Counted from the stretch's first letter, positions 33,934 through 42,162 are shown. The stretch is DNA of 64,000 bases from Ardenticatenales bacterium (GCA_020634575.1 JACKBM010000036.1:1-64000); one strand, 5' to 3'. Program-made: numbers and translations. Notes: generated from the sequence alone by a model not told the origin.

Positions 33934-34230
33934 ATGTTGTTTTTGCCCTTGCAGCAAACGTTTCGCAGTTTGCAGTTTAAGGTGCAAGTTGTTCCCCGCG
34001 CCCAAGATAACCAGATTGTCGGCCTGACCGAGGACGGCCTTGCCGTCGGGTTAAAAACGCCGCTCAATCGTGATACCAACCGGGCACTTATCACGACGCT
34101 GGCACGCCATTTTGGCGTATCTGCCCAGCAGTTAACCCTGATCCAGGGCTTTCGCAGCCTGGAGAAAACGGTGGCCGTGGTTGGTGTTACAGCCCAGGAG
34201 TTGCATTCACGGTTACAACTGGTAGCCTGA
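33934..34230 (+). CDS. yggU: DUF167/YggU family protein
   Basis: 98 residues of the DUF167 family, with VQVVPRAQDNQIVGL at the N-terminus and LKTPLNRDTNRALI in the middle, corresponding to the conserved P-R-x-x-x and P-x-x-x-x-A-N blocks. AGGAGG (33923-33928) lies 5 bases before the ATG at 33934, so the upstream GTG is rejected. Function is unknown. It is the last gene of the yggSTU group and is followed by a terminator. Confidence 0.9.
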   Translation: MLFLPLQQTFRSLQFKVQVVPRAQDNQIVGLTEDGLAVGLKTPLNRDTNRALITTLARHFGVSAQQLTLIQGFRSLEKTVAVVGVTAQELHSRLQLVA

Positions 34231-34292
34231 GGGCGCGGCCCGCATCATGGGCCGTCTGCACTGAGCTATACGACAAATGAATATGTGCAAAG

Positions 34293-34325
34293 ATCCGCCT
34301 TGAGCTATAGCCGGGCGGATTTTTG
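34293..34325 (+). terminator. Terminator after yggU
   Basis: ATCCGCC (34293-34299) pairs with GGCGGAT (34314-34320), followed by TTTTT. The stem is short, but the U-run is clear. Confidence 0.7.
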
Positions 34326-34367
34326 CTTCAGGGGGGTCCGGCGCTTGTCAGCAAAAGTGTAATCTAT

Positions 34368-34396
34368 TTGACAACAACTGTGAACTTTGCGATAAT
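34368..34396 (+). promoter_or_regulatory. Near-consensus promoter of the small RNA candidate
   Basis: TTGACA (34368-34373), a 17-base spacer and GATAAT (34391-34396). This is the best sigma-70-type promoter in the window, and it does not precede a gene directly. Confidence 0.8.
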
Positions 34397-34402
34397 TATC
34401 TT

Positions 34403-34507
34403 GGCTCCCCCCGGAGGTGTGTAGAATAAACTCCCGTTTATGAAGCACCTCAATTTGGCTCCCCAGAAGAGCCCCGCATGCGCCCGCGTCGGGGCTCTTC
34501 CCTTTTC
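34403..34507 (+). ncRNA. Candidate small RNA of about 100 nt
   Basis: The segment runs from a predicted start near 34403 to a strong terminator, with no credible reading frame. It folds into a compound hairpin: GAGGTG (34414-34419) with CACCTC (34446-34451) outside, and ATAAAC/GTTTAT around a UCCC loop inside. The decamer TTGGCTCCCC occurs twice (34401-34410 and 34455-34464) in single-stranded stretches. C-rich unpaired UCCC motifs are typical of small RNAs that pair with Shine-Dalgarno sequences. The assignment is inferred from layout and fold only. A 30-codon ORF inside (ATG at 34440) lacks a ribosome-binding site. Confidence 0.65.
34466..34507 (+). terminator. Terminator of the small RNA candidate
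   Basis: GAAGAGCCCCG (34466-34476) and CGGGGCTCTTC (34490-34500) form an 11-bp perfect stem, followed by CCTTTTC. Confidence 0.88.
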
Positions 34508-34644
34508 TAGCGACCACCTTCTTTACCCCTGAAAAACAGACAACAATTGAGTGCGTCCGTAGCGCCGTTTGTTTGGTTTGCAGTTCCCCTGATCTCCGTT
34601 GCTGCTGACGCTCTCAAGTCACCAAATCTGCAATGGAGTTTCAT

Positions 34645-35184
34645 ATGGAATGGCTCACTGGCTTTCCGGCCGGTCGCCTGCTCACCAGCGCACGCCCTCG
34701 TGGCGGTGACTGGCTGCAAGTTGATCTCGCCTACTGGCAGCGCTATGGTGCGACCGACATCCTCTGCCTGTTAACCCAAACTGAACTCGAAGAACTTGAT
34801 CTGGACCAGGAAGCCCGAGTCTGCCAGGAACTGGGCCTGCATTGGCACCATTTCCCCATCCGTGACAGACACGTTCCGACTTCTCTGGAAGAGGCGTACC
34901 GACAGGCGCGACACTGCGCCAATCGGCTGCAGGCAGGTGCGGCAATCATTGTTCACTGCCGTATGGGTCTGGGCCGCAGCACGCTGATGGCGTCTGCAAT
35001 CATGGCGCTGGGCGGCATCAGCCCGCGCCAAGCGTTGCGGCAGATCGGGGATTCGCGCCGTCTACCGGTCCCTGATACCAGTGCGCAGCGCGACTGGATC
35101 TTTGCCTTTGCCCGGCAATACGGTATCAGTCAGATGATCAAAGCGACTGATAATAGTCACAATCCCTTTGCAGGGGACAAATAG
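34645..35184 (+). CDS. Dual-specificity/tyrosine phosphatase-like protein
   Basis: 179 residues. The ATG at 34645 is favoured over 34633 because GGAG (34635-34638) lies 6 bases before it. The P-loop HCRMGLGRS carries the catalytic Cys (Cys105) and Arg of the HC-x5-R family. An upstream Asp in the FPIRDRHVP loop is a good general acid. The layout resembles CDKN3- and DSP-type phosphatases. The substrate is unknown. The last 47 bases overlap the end of the convergent endonuclease gene. Confidence 0.9.
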   Translation: MEWLTGFPAGRLLTSARPRGGDWLQVDLAYWQRYGATDILCLLTQTELEELDLDQEARVCQELGLHWHHFPIRDRHVPTSLEEAYRQARHCANRLQAGAAIIVHCRMGLGRSTLMASAIMALGGISPRQALRQIGDSRRLPVPDTSAQRDWIFAFARQYGISQMIKATDNSHNPFAGDK

Positions 35185-35812
35185 CGCATTTCGGGTTGCG
35201 CGCTGTGCAGATTTCGCGACCGTGGCGAATCAGGTTCATGTGTAGCGGGTAATAATGGCGGGGCGGCGCCAGTGCCTCCATTTCAGCATGGGCTTTGGTG
35301 GCACTCACCTTCGGGCCAATCAGCCCGACTCGTTGAGTAATCCGGTGCACGTGCGTATCAACCGGGAAAGCAGCCTGTCCAAATGAGAACAGCATGATGA
35401 TAGAGGCAGTTTTTAGGCCAATACCATTGATGCGAGTTAACCAGGCCCGGGCTTCGTCCACGGGCAGGTCAGCCAGCCACTCCAGATCGATCGCGCCGCG
35501 TTCATTGTACACGTAGCGCAACGCTTCCTGAATACGCGGGGCTTTCTGATTCGCCAGGCCGGCTGAAAAAATAGCCTCACGAACTGCCTCGGTCGGCGCG
35601 TTCATAACCGCTTCCCAATCAGCAAAACCTGTCTGCAAGCCCTGAAAGCCTTTATCTCGGTTGGTATCCGAGGTTGCCTGCGAGAGGATGGTGCAGACCA
35701 GTTCATCTTCCGGCGGCAAGGAACGGTGCCATTCCGGCTCCCCATATTGTTGAACCAGCGCCACGTATATCCGCTCGTATTTCTCTTTTAGCTTCTGTGC
35801 TTTTTTGCTCAT
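35138..35812 (-). CDS. Endonuclease III-like HhH-GPD DNA glycosylase
   Basis: 224 residues from the ATG at 35812; in-frame ATGs at 35815 and 35824 are alternatives. The helix-hairpin-helix INGIGLKTAS contains the catalytic Lys, and FPVDTHVHR the catalytic Asp. The C-terminal C-x6-C-x2-C-x5-C cluster binds a 4Fe-4S centre in this family. Expected activity is base excision of damaged pyrimidines with AP-lyase action. The reading frames of this gene and the phosphatase overlap tail to tail by 47 bases, and both ends are needed for their family motifs or lengths. Confidence 0.9.
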   Translation of the reverse strand: MSKKAQKLKEKYERIYVALVQQYGEPEWHRSLPPEDELVCTILSQATSDTNRDKGFQGLQTGFADWEAVMNAPTEAVREAIFSAGLANQKAPRIQEALRYVYNERGAIDLEWLADLPVDEARAWLTRINGIGLKTASIIMLFSFGQAAFPVDTHVHRITQRVGLIGPKVSATKAHAEMEALAPPRHYYPLHMNLIRHGREICTARNPKCAICPLQRDCDYYQSL

Positions 35813-35838
35813 CATATGCCCCATTGGTTTCCGCCAAG

Positions 35839-35844
35839 TATAAT
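35839..35844 (+). promoter_or_regulatory. -10 box for the 35884 gene
   Basis: TATAAT 39 bases before the ATG at 35884. The divergent endonuclease III-like gene starts just to the left. Confidence 0.5.
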
Positions 35845-35883
35845 GACCTGCCCGATGACGGGCGAGGCATCTACCAATTTATT

Positions 35884-36327
35884 ATGAGTTCCCTGTCCTA
35901 CAGCAAATTTTTGCAGACATTGCCCGAGATTGTGCTACCGGCCTTACCGGCAGAATTGCGGCGGCGGTTTCAGATCCGCCAGCCGTTTCGGGCCATTATC
36001 CAGCTATATGATCATGAACCGCGCATTCATTATGAGGTTGGGCGAGCCTGGCGCCAGCCGGGTCTGGAGCTTGGCTTTCATTTTGAAGCACGTGACAAAG
36101 AGCTAAACAGTCGGCTCCTGACTGGCTATCGCCGCCACTTGCTTGAGCTGAAAGATAATCTCGGCCCCCAGATTGAAGCTGAGCGCTGGGATCGTGGCTG
36201 GACCAAAATTTATGAAGTCTTGCCTGAAGCTACCTACACCACTGCTTTTCAGAAGAAGGTGGGCCAGCGGCTAAGCCAACTTATTGTGGCACTCCACCCC
36301 ATTTACCTGGAAATCTGCGGTCTCTAG
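35884..36327 (+). CDS. Hypothetical protein, family not recognised
   Basis: 147 residues, soluble, with no signal peptide. It contains an LYDHEPRIHYEVG strand pair and a C-terminal helix with several aromatic residues. The ATG at 35884 is chosen because the -10 box at 35839 lies inside the longer open frame. There is no clear Shine-Dalgarno. It is convergent with the methyltransferase gene and overlaps it by 4 bases. Function is unknown. Confidence 0.75.
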   Translation: MSSLSYSKFLQTLPEIVLPALPAELRRRFQIRQPFRAIIQLYDHEPRIHYEVGRAWRQPGLELGFHFEARDKELNSRLLTGYRRHLLELKDNLGPQIEAERWDRGWTKIYEVLPEATYTTAFQKKVGQRLSQLIVALHPIYLEICGL

Positions 36328-37031
36328 GAACTGGCCGGCGCCTGCCAGCGCCAGAACCCGGTCCACTCCGGCAGGCGAGCCCAGCCATTTGCCCGAATAG
36401 CCGCTGCCAGTTCTGGTCCAAAGAAGAACTCAGCATGGGCAACGGCGTCCTCCGGGGTAGCGAATTGGTAATCTGTCTGCAACTCGCGTCGTTGAAAGCC
36501 CCAGTCACCTTCCAGCCAGGCGTAGTAGCGGGCCAGCTCGGGCGTGGGCGGTCTTGGTTCGAGGCTGCCAGTGGAAAGCGTTTCCATGATGATTACCTGG
36601 CCGCCCGGCTGCACGACGCGGCGCATTTCAGTCAGCACGTGGTGCATCTCCACCTGCCAATTGTCCCCATACCAGCCACAGAAATGGCCCAGGGCCCAGC
36701 CAGCGGTTACAAGGTCGAACTCAGCATTTGTAAAGGGGAGATGGCGCATGTCGCCTTGCAGGAGCGGCCATTGGCCGTTGACCAGTGCCCGCTGCCGCTG
36801 GTGTTCACGCAGCATTGCCTCGTGGAGGTCAAAGGCGACGATGTGAGGGATGTCTGCGTGGAAGAGGAGGGGGATCCGGCCGGTTCCCGTCCCCAAATCC
36901 AATAAGCGCTGGGCCTGCAACGCGCCATTGTCCACCAGCGCCCCCCGCACCTGCTGATCGACATCCTCGCGGGCGATCATCGCATGATAAGCAACCGCCT
37001 CTTCATGATAAATGCGAATAAAGTGATCCAT
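36324..37031 (-). CDS. Class I SAM-dependent methyltransferase
   Basis: 235 residues. Motif I is LLDLGTGTGRIP (about 42-53), followed by an acidic end of strand 2 (VAFDLHEAML) and motif IV-like FDLVTAGWALGHF. This is the Methyltransf_11/25 layout. GAGG lies about 6 bases before the ATG. The C-terminal 60 residues are aromatic and probably form the substrate pocket. The substrate is unknown. The neighbours give no functional hint. Confidence 0.88.
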   Translation of the reverse strand: MDHFIRIYHEEAVAYHAMIAREDVDQQVRGALVDNGALQAQRLLDLGTGTGRIPLLFHADIPHIVAFDLHEAMLREHQRQRALVNGQWPLLQGDMRHLPFTNAEFDLVTAGWALGHFCGWYGDNWQVEMHHVLTEMRRVVQPGGQVIIMETLSTGSLEPRPPTPELARYYAWLEGDWGFQRRELQTDYQFATPEDAVAHAEFFFGPELAAAIRANGWARLPEWTGFWRWQAPASS

Positions 37032-37238
37032 GTGAGCCTCGTCCTGATCGAGCAGCCAGGCGGCAAAATAAGGTGATTGCCCCTGGCTAAGCCTTTGATT
37101 AATTTGGGTAATTTTTTCGCTTTTTGGCGCTTCTATAAATTAATTGTTGTAATGACACAACCTAGATGGTAATATTCCCGCTTGTTTGGGGATAGGCCCC
37201 AGCTAGAGATAGGTTAACTCTCGCCAACGGTGTTTGCA

Positions 37239-37835
37239 ATGAAGCAACTGCTTGATCTGAAACGAGAAATCAATTTTGGCAATATTGACGAGCTGCAAAG
37301 ATGGCTGCATCGGCAAGGCATCAACACGATGCGCTGGGGTCAGCATCATGCGCTTACAGTGCAACACCTTTGGGCAGAAATCTTGCGTGGTGAAACGATT
37401 ATTCTGACCAATCCACCCTTGCGCGTGGTTCAGGTCGCTCAAATCATCGTACGTCGTGGCGATCAAATTCTCATCGAGGCGGAGCAAGAGTTGAAGCGGG
37501 GCGGCCGCCGGCGCCGGCAGCGCCCCCCGGCCGAAAAGATGAAACCTGGCGAAACCGTGAGCGAAGCTTCGCTGCGCTGCCTTCACGAAGAGCTAGGGGT
37601 TTCGCCTGACCAGGTTAAGCTGTTCCACGATACTTATGAGCGCCAGTTTCACGATGGTACAGCCCAATCTTACCCCGGCTTACCCACCCGTTGGCTGTTG
37701 CATCGCATTGAGGCTGAGGTTACGGGATTGCCAACAGGCTCTTTCTGTACCGCTGAATGTACCAGCAACGGTCACGATCCAATTGAACGCCATTTTTGGG
37801 AATGGCAGCCAGAGACAATGCTGGAAAAGGCTTAG
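37239..37835 (+). CDS. Nudix-like hydrolase with degenerate box
   Basis: 198 residues from the ATG at 37239; a GTG three codons upstream is possible. The segment ETVSEASLRCLHEELGV matches the Nudix box R-E-U-x-E-E-x-G-U except that Cys replaces the first Glu, and the upstream Gly spacing is altered. The two metal-binding Glu of HEELG remain. An N-terminal region of about 65 residues precedes the fold. Activity on a nucleoside diphosphate derivative is possible but not certain. It is convergent with the coiled-coil gene. Confidence 0.7.
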   Translation: MKQLLDLKREINFGNIDELQRWLHRQGINTMRWGQHHALTVQHLWAEILRGETIILTNPPLRVVQVAQIIVRRGDQILIEAEQELKRGGRRRRQRPPAEKMKPGETVSEASLRCLHEELGVSPDQVKLFHDTYERQFHDGTAQSYPGLPTRWLLHRIEAEVTGLPTGSFCTAECTSNGHDPIERHFWEWQPETMLEKA

Positions 37836-37870
37836 CGCCAGCCTACGCCCACATCGTTCTCGCCGCAAAA

Positions 37871-38800
37871 TCAAAAATGCAGCAGGGCATGATGGTGCTG
37901 TTGTTGTTCGGCAATACGCTGCTGCAAACGCTGCCCCTGCTCAGCCAACAAAGCCAACGTCCCCCGAACCTTGTTGCCGGTCTCGGCTAATAGCTGCCGG
38001 CTCACGGCTGGCTGGTCCGGAACGATCCAATCGGTGACCAACCCATACGAGAAAAAATCACCGAAGTTGATGAAGGCACCTCGAGCCGCAGTCAAATCAT
38101 GACTCATTTCAACTTGCTGGAGCTCCTGCTGAAAAAGACGGAGCGTATGACGAACCTCAAAGGCACGCTTACGGGCGTTTTCCAGCCGATTCTGCCCAGG
38201 CGCCTGACGCCCAGGCATTAATGTGACCTGGCTGCCGGCAGCAACTGCATCGCCCAGGAGTTCCAGGCCCCGCTCCAGCTGTTCGCCGAGCCGAACCGCT
38301 TCATTCAGGTGTGTCAGGCTGGTTTGATCTTTTTGCAGACCATCCGTGAGCGCATGCAACAGCCGGCTATTTTCCCCACCCTGATCCAGGATCACTATCT
38401 CTTTCCGCTCTACAGCGGCTTGATAGCGCTTCTCAGCAGCAGGGAAGGCATTTGCAGGTTGCAGCAGTCGTTCTAACTCCGCTTCCATCTGGCTGATGCG
38501 GGCGGTCAGCTCGTCATGCCTGGCCCGGGCAACCTCAAATTCGCGCCGCTCTTTCGCCAGGCGCTGCTGGCGCGAACCCATGACTGTCTGCAGGATGCTG
38601 GTCATCGTGACTTCTTCTAACTCGACGACGTCAGCGTATTCTTTGCGCAACGCCTGACGCAGGGCAAAAAGGTGGGCTTTCTCCACGCTCAATGCCTGCT
38701 GCAATTCACCCAGGCGTGTTTTGGCCGCCTGACTGGTTTGCAACTGCTCATAGGCAGCAGCCAGTTCCTGCTCAATCTGGGTGGGGTGCGGTCCATGCAT
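37871..38800 (-). CDS. Coiled-coil protein of unknown function
   Basis: 309 residues from the ATG at 38800, which has GAGG 6 bases upstream; the open frame runs further but without support. Long helical heptad-like stretches rich in Gln, Glu, Leu, Ala and Arg cover about residues 5-130 and 225-309. A central segment carries a NFGDFFSYGLVTDWIV block that is less helical. There is no signal peptide or membrane segment. The C-terminus ends in a Gln/His-rich tail. I do not recognise the family. It lies downstream of asnS on the same strand, behind a terminator. Confidence 0.8.
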   Translation of the reverse strand: MHGPHPTQIEQELAAAYEQLQTSQAAKTRLGELQQALSVEKAHLFALRQALRKEYADVVELEEVTMTSILQTVMGSRQQRLAKERREFEVARARHDELTARISQMEAELERLLQPANAFPAAEKRYQAAVERKEIVILDQGGENSRLLHALTDGLQKDQTSLTHLNEAVRLGEQLERGLELLGDAVAAGSQVTLMPGRQAPGQNRLENARKRAFEVRHTLRLFQQELQQVEMSHDLTAARGAFINFGDFFSYGLVTDWIVPDQPAVSRQLLAETGNKVRGTLALLAEQGQRLQQRIAEQQQHHHALLHF

Positions 38801-38900
38801 AACAAGCCTCTCGTCTGGTGATTGCTTCTGCCCAGCATTATACGATTTTAGGGTAATGGGGTTGCGCCAATGGGACGAAATGGCTAGCCGGCACAAAAGT

Positions 38901-38933
38901 GGCGTGGCCCCGATTAGTTTTCGGAGCCACGCC
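38901..38933 (-). terminator. Terminator after asnS
   Basis: GGCGTGGC (38901-38908) and GCCACGCC (38926-38933) enclose a further CCGA/TCGG pairing. On the minus strand ACTTTTG follows. Confidence 0.75.
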
Positions 38934-38943
38934 AGTTAACTCG

Positions 38944-40281
38944 TTATGGATACATCCGGTTAAGCGTGCGCACAAAGGCGCCAGTTTCGCGCAGGTGGTT
39001 GATACCGCATACCCAGGCCACGGTGCGCTCCAGCCCCAGGCCGAAGCCGCTGTGCGGTACGCTGCCGTATTTGCGCAAATCAATGTACCACTGGTACGGC
39101 TCAAGCGGTAAACCATGTTTCTTGATAGCCGCCACCAGCAAGTCCGGATCGCTCATGCGCTCGCTGCCGCCGATGATCTCGCCATACCCCTCGGGGGCCA
39201 GCAGGTCCACGCTCTTGCAGACTTCCGGCCGGTCCGGCCAAGGCTCCATGTAGAACGCCTTTACTGCTGAAGGATAGCCATAAACAAAGACCGGTTTGTC
39301 ATACAGCTTGGTCAGCTCAGTCTCATGCGGCGAACCAAAATCATCGCCCCACTCAATGGCCAATTCCGCTTTGCGCTCAGGATCAGTTTCGGCCGCCTGG
39401 AGCTCCTTAATTTTCGCCACGGCGTCGTCATAGCTGATGCGTGGGAAAGGTGGTGTCACCCGTTCGAGGTGGCTGATGTCCCGCTCCAGCACCTCCAACT
39501 CGTGACGGCATTTGGCCAGAACGGTCTGGACAATGTAGCTGACAAAGTTCTCTTCCAACTCCATCAACTGGTCCAGGTCGCAAAACGCCAGTTCCGGCTC
39601 CACCATCCAGAATTCAGAGAGATGGCGCCGGGTCTTGGATTTCTCCGCCCGGAACGTCGGGCCAAAGCAATACACTTTGCCAAAGGCGAAGATATTGGCC
39701 TCATTGTAGAGCTGCCCCGTCTGGGCCAGGTAGGCCGGTTCACCGTGATATTCGAGGGCAAACAATGTCGAAGTCCCCTCAGCCGCCGAGGGCGTGATGA
39801 TTGGGGTATCGATGTTAAGGAAGCCATTGTCGTCCAGGTAATCGATGATGGCCCGCTTGACGACGGTGCGAACGCGCATGATGGCCCATTGGCGCTGGGA
39901 GCGAATCCAGAGATGGCGGTTGTCCATGAGGAACTCGATGCCATGCTCCTTCGGCGTGATCGGATACTCAGCGGTGTTCTGCAAGATCTCAAAAGATTTG
40001 ATGCCGACCTCGAAGCCGCCGGGAATACCGGGAGCGCGTTCATCAGCGCGGACAGTGCCGGTCACGCGCAGCGCTGACTCCTGGCCGGCCGATTTTAGTT
40101 CGGCAAACGGCTCATCGCCCAGATCCGGCCGGAAAGCCACACATTGTACGACACCCGTGCCGTCACGGAAGCGGATAAATTGCAGCTTGCCCTTACCTGT
40201 GCGAGCGTAGACCCAGCCTTCCAGGGTCACATCCTGACCGACATAGTCGGCGATATCCTGAATACGAATGGTTGTAGCCAT
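38944..40281 (-). CDS. asnS: Asparaginyl-tRNA synthetase
   Basis: 445-residue class IIb aminoacyl-tRNA synthetase that charges tRNA-Asn. The N-terminal OB-fold anticodon domain (about 1-110) contains VTLEGWVYARTGKGKLQFI. Motif 2 is FRAEKSKTRRHLSEFWMVEPE-like and motif 3 is GFGLGLERTVAW. The ATG at 40281 is used because AAGGA lies 6 bases before it; the ATG two codons earlier overlaps the ribosome-binding site. Its presence suggests a direct route to Asn-tRNA. A TACAAT at 40314-40319 on the minus strand may be its -10. Confidence 0.96.
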   Translation of the reverse strand: MATTIRIQDIADYVGQDVTLEGWVYARTGKGKLQFIRFRDGTGVVQCVAFRPDLGDEPFAELKSAGQESALRVTGTVRADERAPGIPGGFEVGIKSFEILQNTAEYPITPKEHGIEFLMDNRHLWIRSQRQWAIMRVRTVVKRAIIDYLDDNGFLNIDTPIITPSAAEGTSTLFALEYHGEPAYLAQTGQLYNEANIFAFGKVYCFGPTFRAEKSKTRRHLSEFWMVEPELAFCDLDQLMELEENFVSYIVQTVLAKCRHELEVLERDISHLERVTPPFPRISYDDAVAKIKELQAAETDPERKAELAIEWGDDFGSPHETELTKLYDKPVFVYGYPSAVKAFYMEPWPDRPEVCKSVDLLAPEGYGEIIGGSERMSDPDLLVAAIKKHGLPLEPYQWYIDLRKYGSVPHSGFGLGLERTVAWVCGINHLRETGAFVRTLNRMYP

Positions 40282-40344
40282 GTTCATTCCTTGTTGTGGG
40301 ATTTTCTGCAGATATTGTAGCGGTCAGGGCGATTTTGGCGAATC

Positions 40345-41064
40345 CTAACCATCCGGAGTCCAGAGGACCTCCACGGTCTTGCTTCCGCTGGCGATGTCAT
40401 AGCGCACCTGCCCTCTGGGCGGCGCATCCGGCGGAATTTGTGAAAGTTCCAGACAGCAGGAGTTGATACGCTCATAAAGAAAGGATTGGCCATCATCGGC
40501 CCAACTCACATTGTCACCATTGAGATAATCCCAGGCAGCGGTAATCAGCAGTTTTTCGCTGCCATCAGCTTGAAAAAGAAATAGCTGATTGTCCCCTTCG
40601 ATGCAGTAAACAATGAGCAGGAAGTGGACAGCGGTTGGTGACCAGATAAGCGTGACCGGGATGTCGGGATAACAGGCAGGCAGTTCAGCCGGGATATCGA
40701 CGAGCAGCGTATCCTGCCAGCTAACCTGTCCGGTCACAGATGGCTCCAGTCGCTGGACCGATGTGAAGGCTTCGGTTGGCGTGGCCGTCGGGTCGGCAAG
40801 GGTTGGCACAGCCGTCAGCGTTGGCGCCGGCAAGGTGGGCTCAGTCATAGTAGGGCTGGGCAGCGCTGTGGCTGGCGTCACCGGGCTTGCCGTGGCGATA
40901 GTGGTTGGTTGGGCAGGCTGCGTTCCGGGCAGGGTTGGTGCTGCCTCTGTTGGCGCTAAGGAACCGGCCGGTTCCTCACGCACCTCAGCCGCGCAGGCTG
41001 CCATCGCCAACAGCAATATTGGCAAAACAAACCGAATACGAGTGATACAGAACTTAATCAACAT
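40345..41064 (-). CDS. Lipoprotein with Thr/Pro linker
   Basis: 239 residues from the ATG at 41064, which has GGGAG 5 bases upstream. A lipoprotein-type signal ends in LAMAAC with Cys24; the -3 residue is Met, slightly off consensus. Residues about 30-115 are a Thr/Pro/Ala-rich linker, as in other exported proteins here. The C-terminal 120 residues form a globular domain with four Cys and WSPTAVHFLL and SWADDGQSFLYE strands that recall WD40/TolB-like blades, though too few for a propeller. Function is unknown. It follows the epimerase gene region without overlap. Confidence 0.8.
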   Translation of the reverse strand: MLIKFCITRIRFVLPILLLAMAACAAEVREEPAGSLAPTEAAPTLPGTQPAQPTTIATASPVTPATALPSPTMTEPTLPAPTLTAVPTLADPTATPTEAFTSVQRLEPSVTGQVSWQDTLLVDIPAELPACYPDIPVTLIWSPTAVHFLLIVYCIEGDNQLFLFQADGSEKLLITAAWDYLNGDNVSWADDGQSFLYERINSCCLELSQIPPDAPPRGQVRYDIASGSKTVEVLWTPDG

Positions 41065-41235
41065 GGTTACTCCCTGGTCCATCCACTCAAGAGACGGCAA
41101 AGAACAAGCGGGCACGGCTATTTGCTCAGCAAATCCATGTCTTCGCTCCCCGCTTCATCTCTTTTTCTTTTGGATGACCTGAGCGTACTTTAGCGCTCTA
41201 GCGTAGCCAAATCGTTCCCGCCGGAAATCAAGCCA

Positions 41236-42099
41236 TTAACTGACAAAGACGCGTCGCCAATGAGCGCCGCGGCGGAGAAAGGCCAGCTGATCCGCCAGGC
41301 GCGCCGGCTGGAAGCCAAATTGACGATAAACTAGGTCCAGATCGGTCACTTCTGGCACGGAAAAGCGGTCCATAAAAAAGCGGGAAAGGGCGGGTTTGCG
41401 CCGCCAGGGCCAACCCTGGGAGACGATCAGCCGGGCCAGCAGGATCGGCAGCGGCAGCGGAATGCGGCGCATGCCAGCGGCGGCCAATGTGCGCTTGACG
41501 ATCTCACGATAATGAAGCCGTTCATCGCCGGCGACCTGAATCGTTTGGCCAATGAAGCGATCTTCCGCCGCAACCCGCAGCAGCACCCGGACAGCGTCCT
41601 CCACCCAGAGCGGTTGCAGGGGCAGACGGCCTCGGTCGGGCAGCCAGGCAAAGGGCCAGCTCCAGGCAGCGGCGCCGGCGATCGCATTAATGAAATGGTC
41701 TTCGCGGCCAAAAAGCGTCGCCGACCGGACGATCGTGTAGTCCAACTCAGCCCGGCGGATGTAGCGCTCAGCCTCGCCCTTGGCGCGCAGCAGCGGATAG
41801 AGCGCGTCCGCATCAGCTCCGAGGCGGCTCAGGTAGATGAGGCGACGTACCCGCAGGAGCTCACAGGCGCGGATGAGCGTTTCGGTGCCCTGCACGTCAA
41901 CTGTCTGCAGACGCCGGATGCGGTTGTGGGCTTCACCGGTGGCCAGGTGAATCACCGTGTCCACACCGTTGAGCTGTTCGCGCAGGCGCAGGCTGTTGGT
42001 GATCCGGCCGGTAAACGGCCGCGCCTCCACCCCATGCGTCGCCAACGCCCGCATCAGTGAGCGGCCTACAAAACCAGTTGCTCCCGTAACCAAGATCAT
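41236..42099 (-). CDS. NAD(P)-dependent epimerase/NmrA-like SDR
   Basis: 287-residue extended or atypical SDR. The Rossmann motif GATGFVGRSL is at the N-terminus and VIHLATG follows. The active-site region has YLSRLGAD and YPLLRAKGEAERYI, where a Y-x-x-x-K is not in standard form, so this may be a binding or atypical enzyme like NDUFA9-type proteins. A TATAAT on the minus strand lies 8 bases before the ATG, pointing to a leaderless message. It is divergent from a glycosyltransferase gene. Confidence 0.85.
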   Translation of the reverse strand: MILVTGATGFVGRSLMRALATHGVEARPFTGRITNSLRLREQLNGVDTVIHLATGEAHNRIRRLQTVDVQGTETLIRACELLRVRRLIYLSRLGADADALYPLLRAKGEAERYIRRAELDYTIVRSATLFGREDHFINAIAGAAAWSWPFAWLPDRGRLPLQPLWVEDAVRVLLRVAAEDRFIGQTIQVAGDERLHYREIVKRTLAAAGMRRIPLPLPILLARLIVSQGWPWRRKPALSRFFMDRFSVPEVTDLDLVYRQFGFQPARLADQLAFLRRGAHWRRVFVS

Positions 42100-42107
42100 A
42101 AGCTAGA

Positions 42108-42113
42108 ATTATA
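42108..42113 (-). promoter_or_regulatory. -10 box, probable leaderless promoter of the epimerase gene
   Basis: On the minus strand TATAAT ends 8 bases before the ATG at 42099, with no Shine-Dalgarno in between. Confidence 0.6.
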
Positions 42114-42118
42114 CCAAC

Positions 42119-42147
42119 TTGACAGCGGAGGCTCCGCTGGGGAAATT
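42119..42147 (+). promoter_or_regulatory. Promoter with a spacer palindrome for the GT4 gene
   Basis: TTGACA (42119-42124), a 17-base spacer and GAAATT (42142-42147). The inverted repeat AGCGGAG-G-CTCCGCT (42124-42138) fills the spacer and would be a natural operator shared with the divergent epimerase gene. Confidence 0.45.
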
Positions 42148-42162
42148 CTGAGCCACGAACGC

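Noticed and set aside
34440..34532. 30-codon ORF inside the small RNA candidate
   Set aside because: It has no ribosome-binding site, would run through the terminator stem, and its product looks like no known peptide.
37203..37586. 127-codon leftward frame opposite the Nudix-like gene
   Set aside because: It is antisense, without a start signal or domain. The rightward frame has a recognisable, if imperfect, Nudix box.
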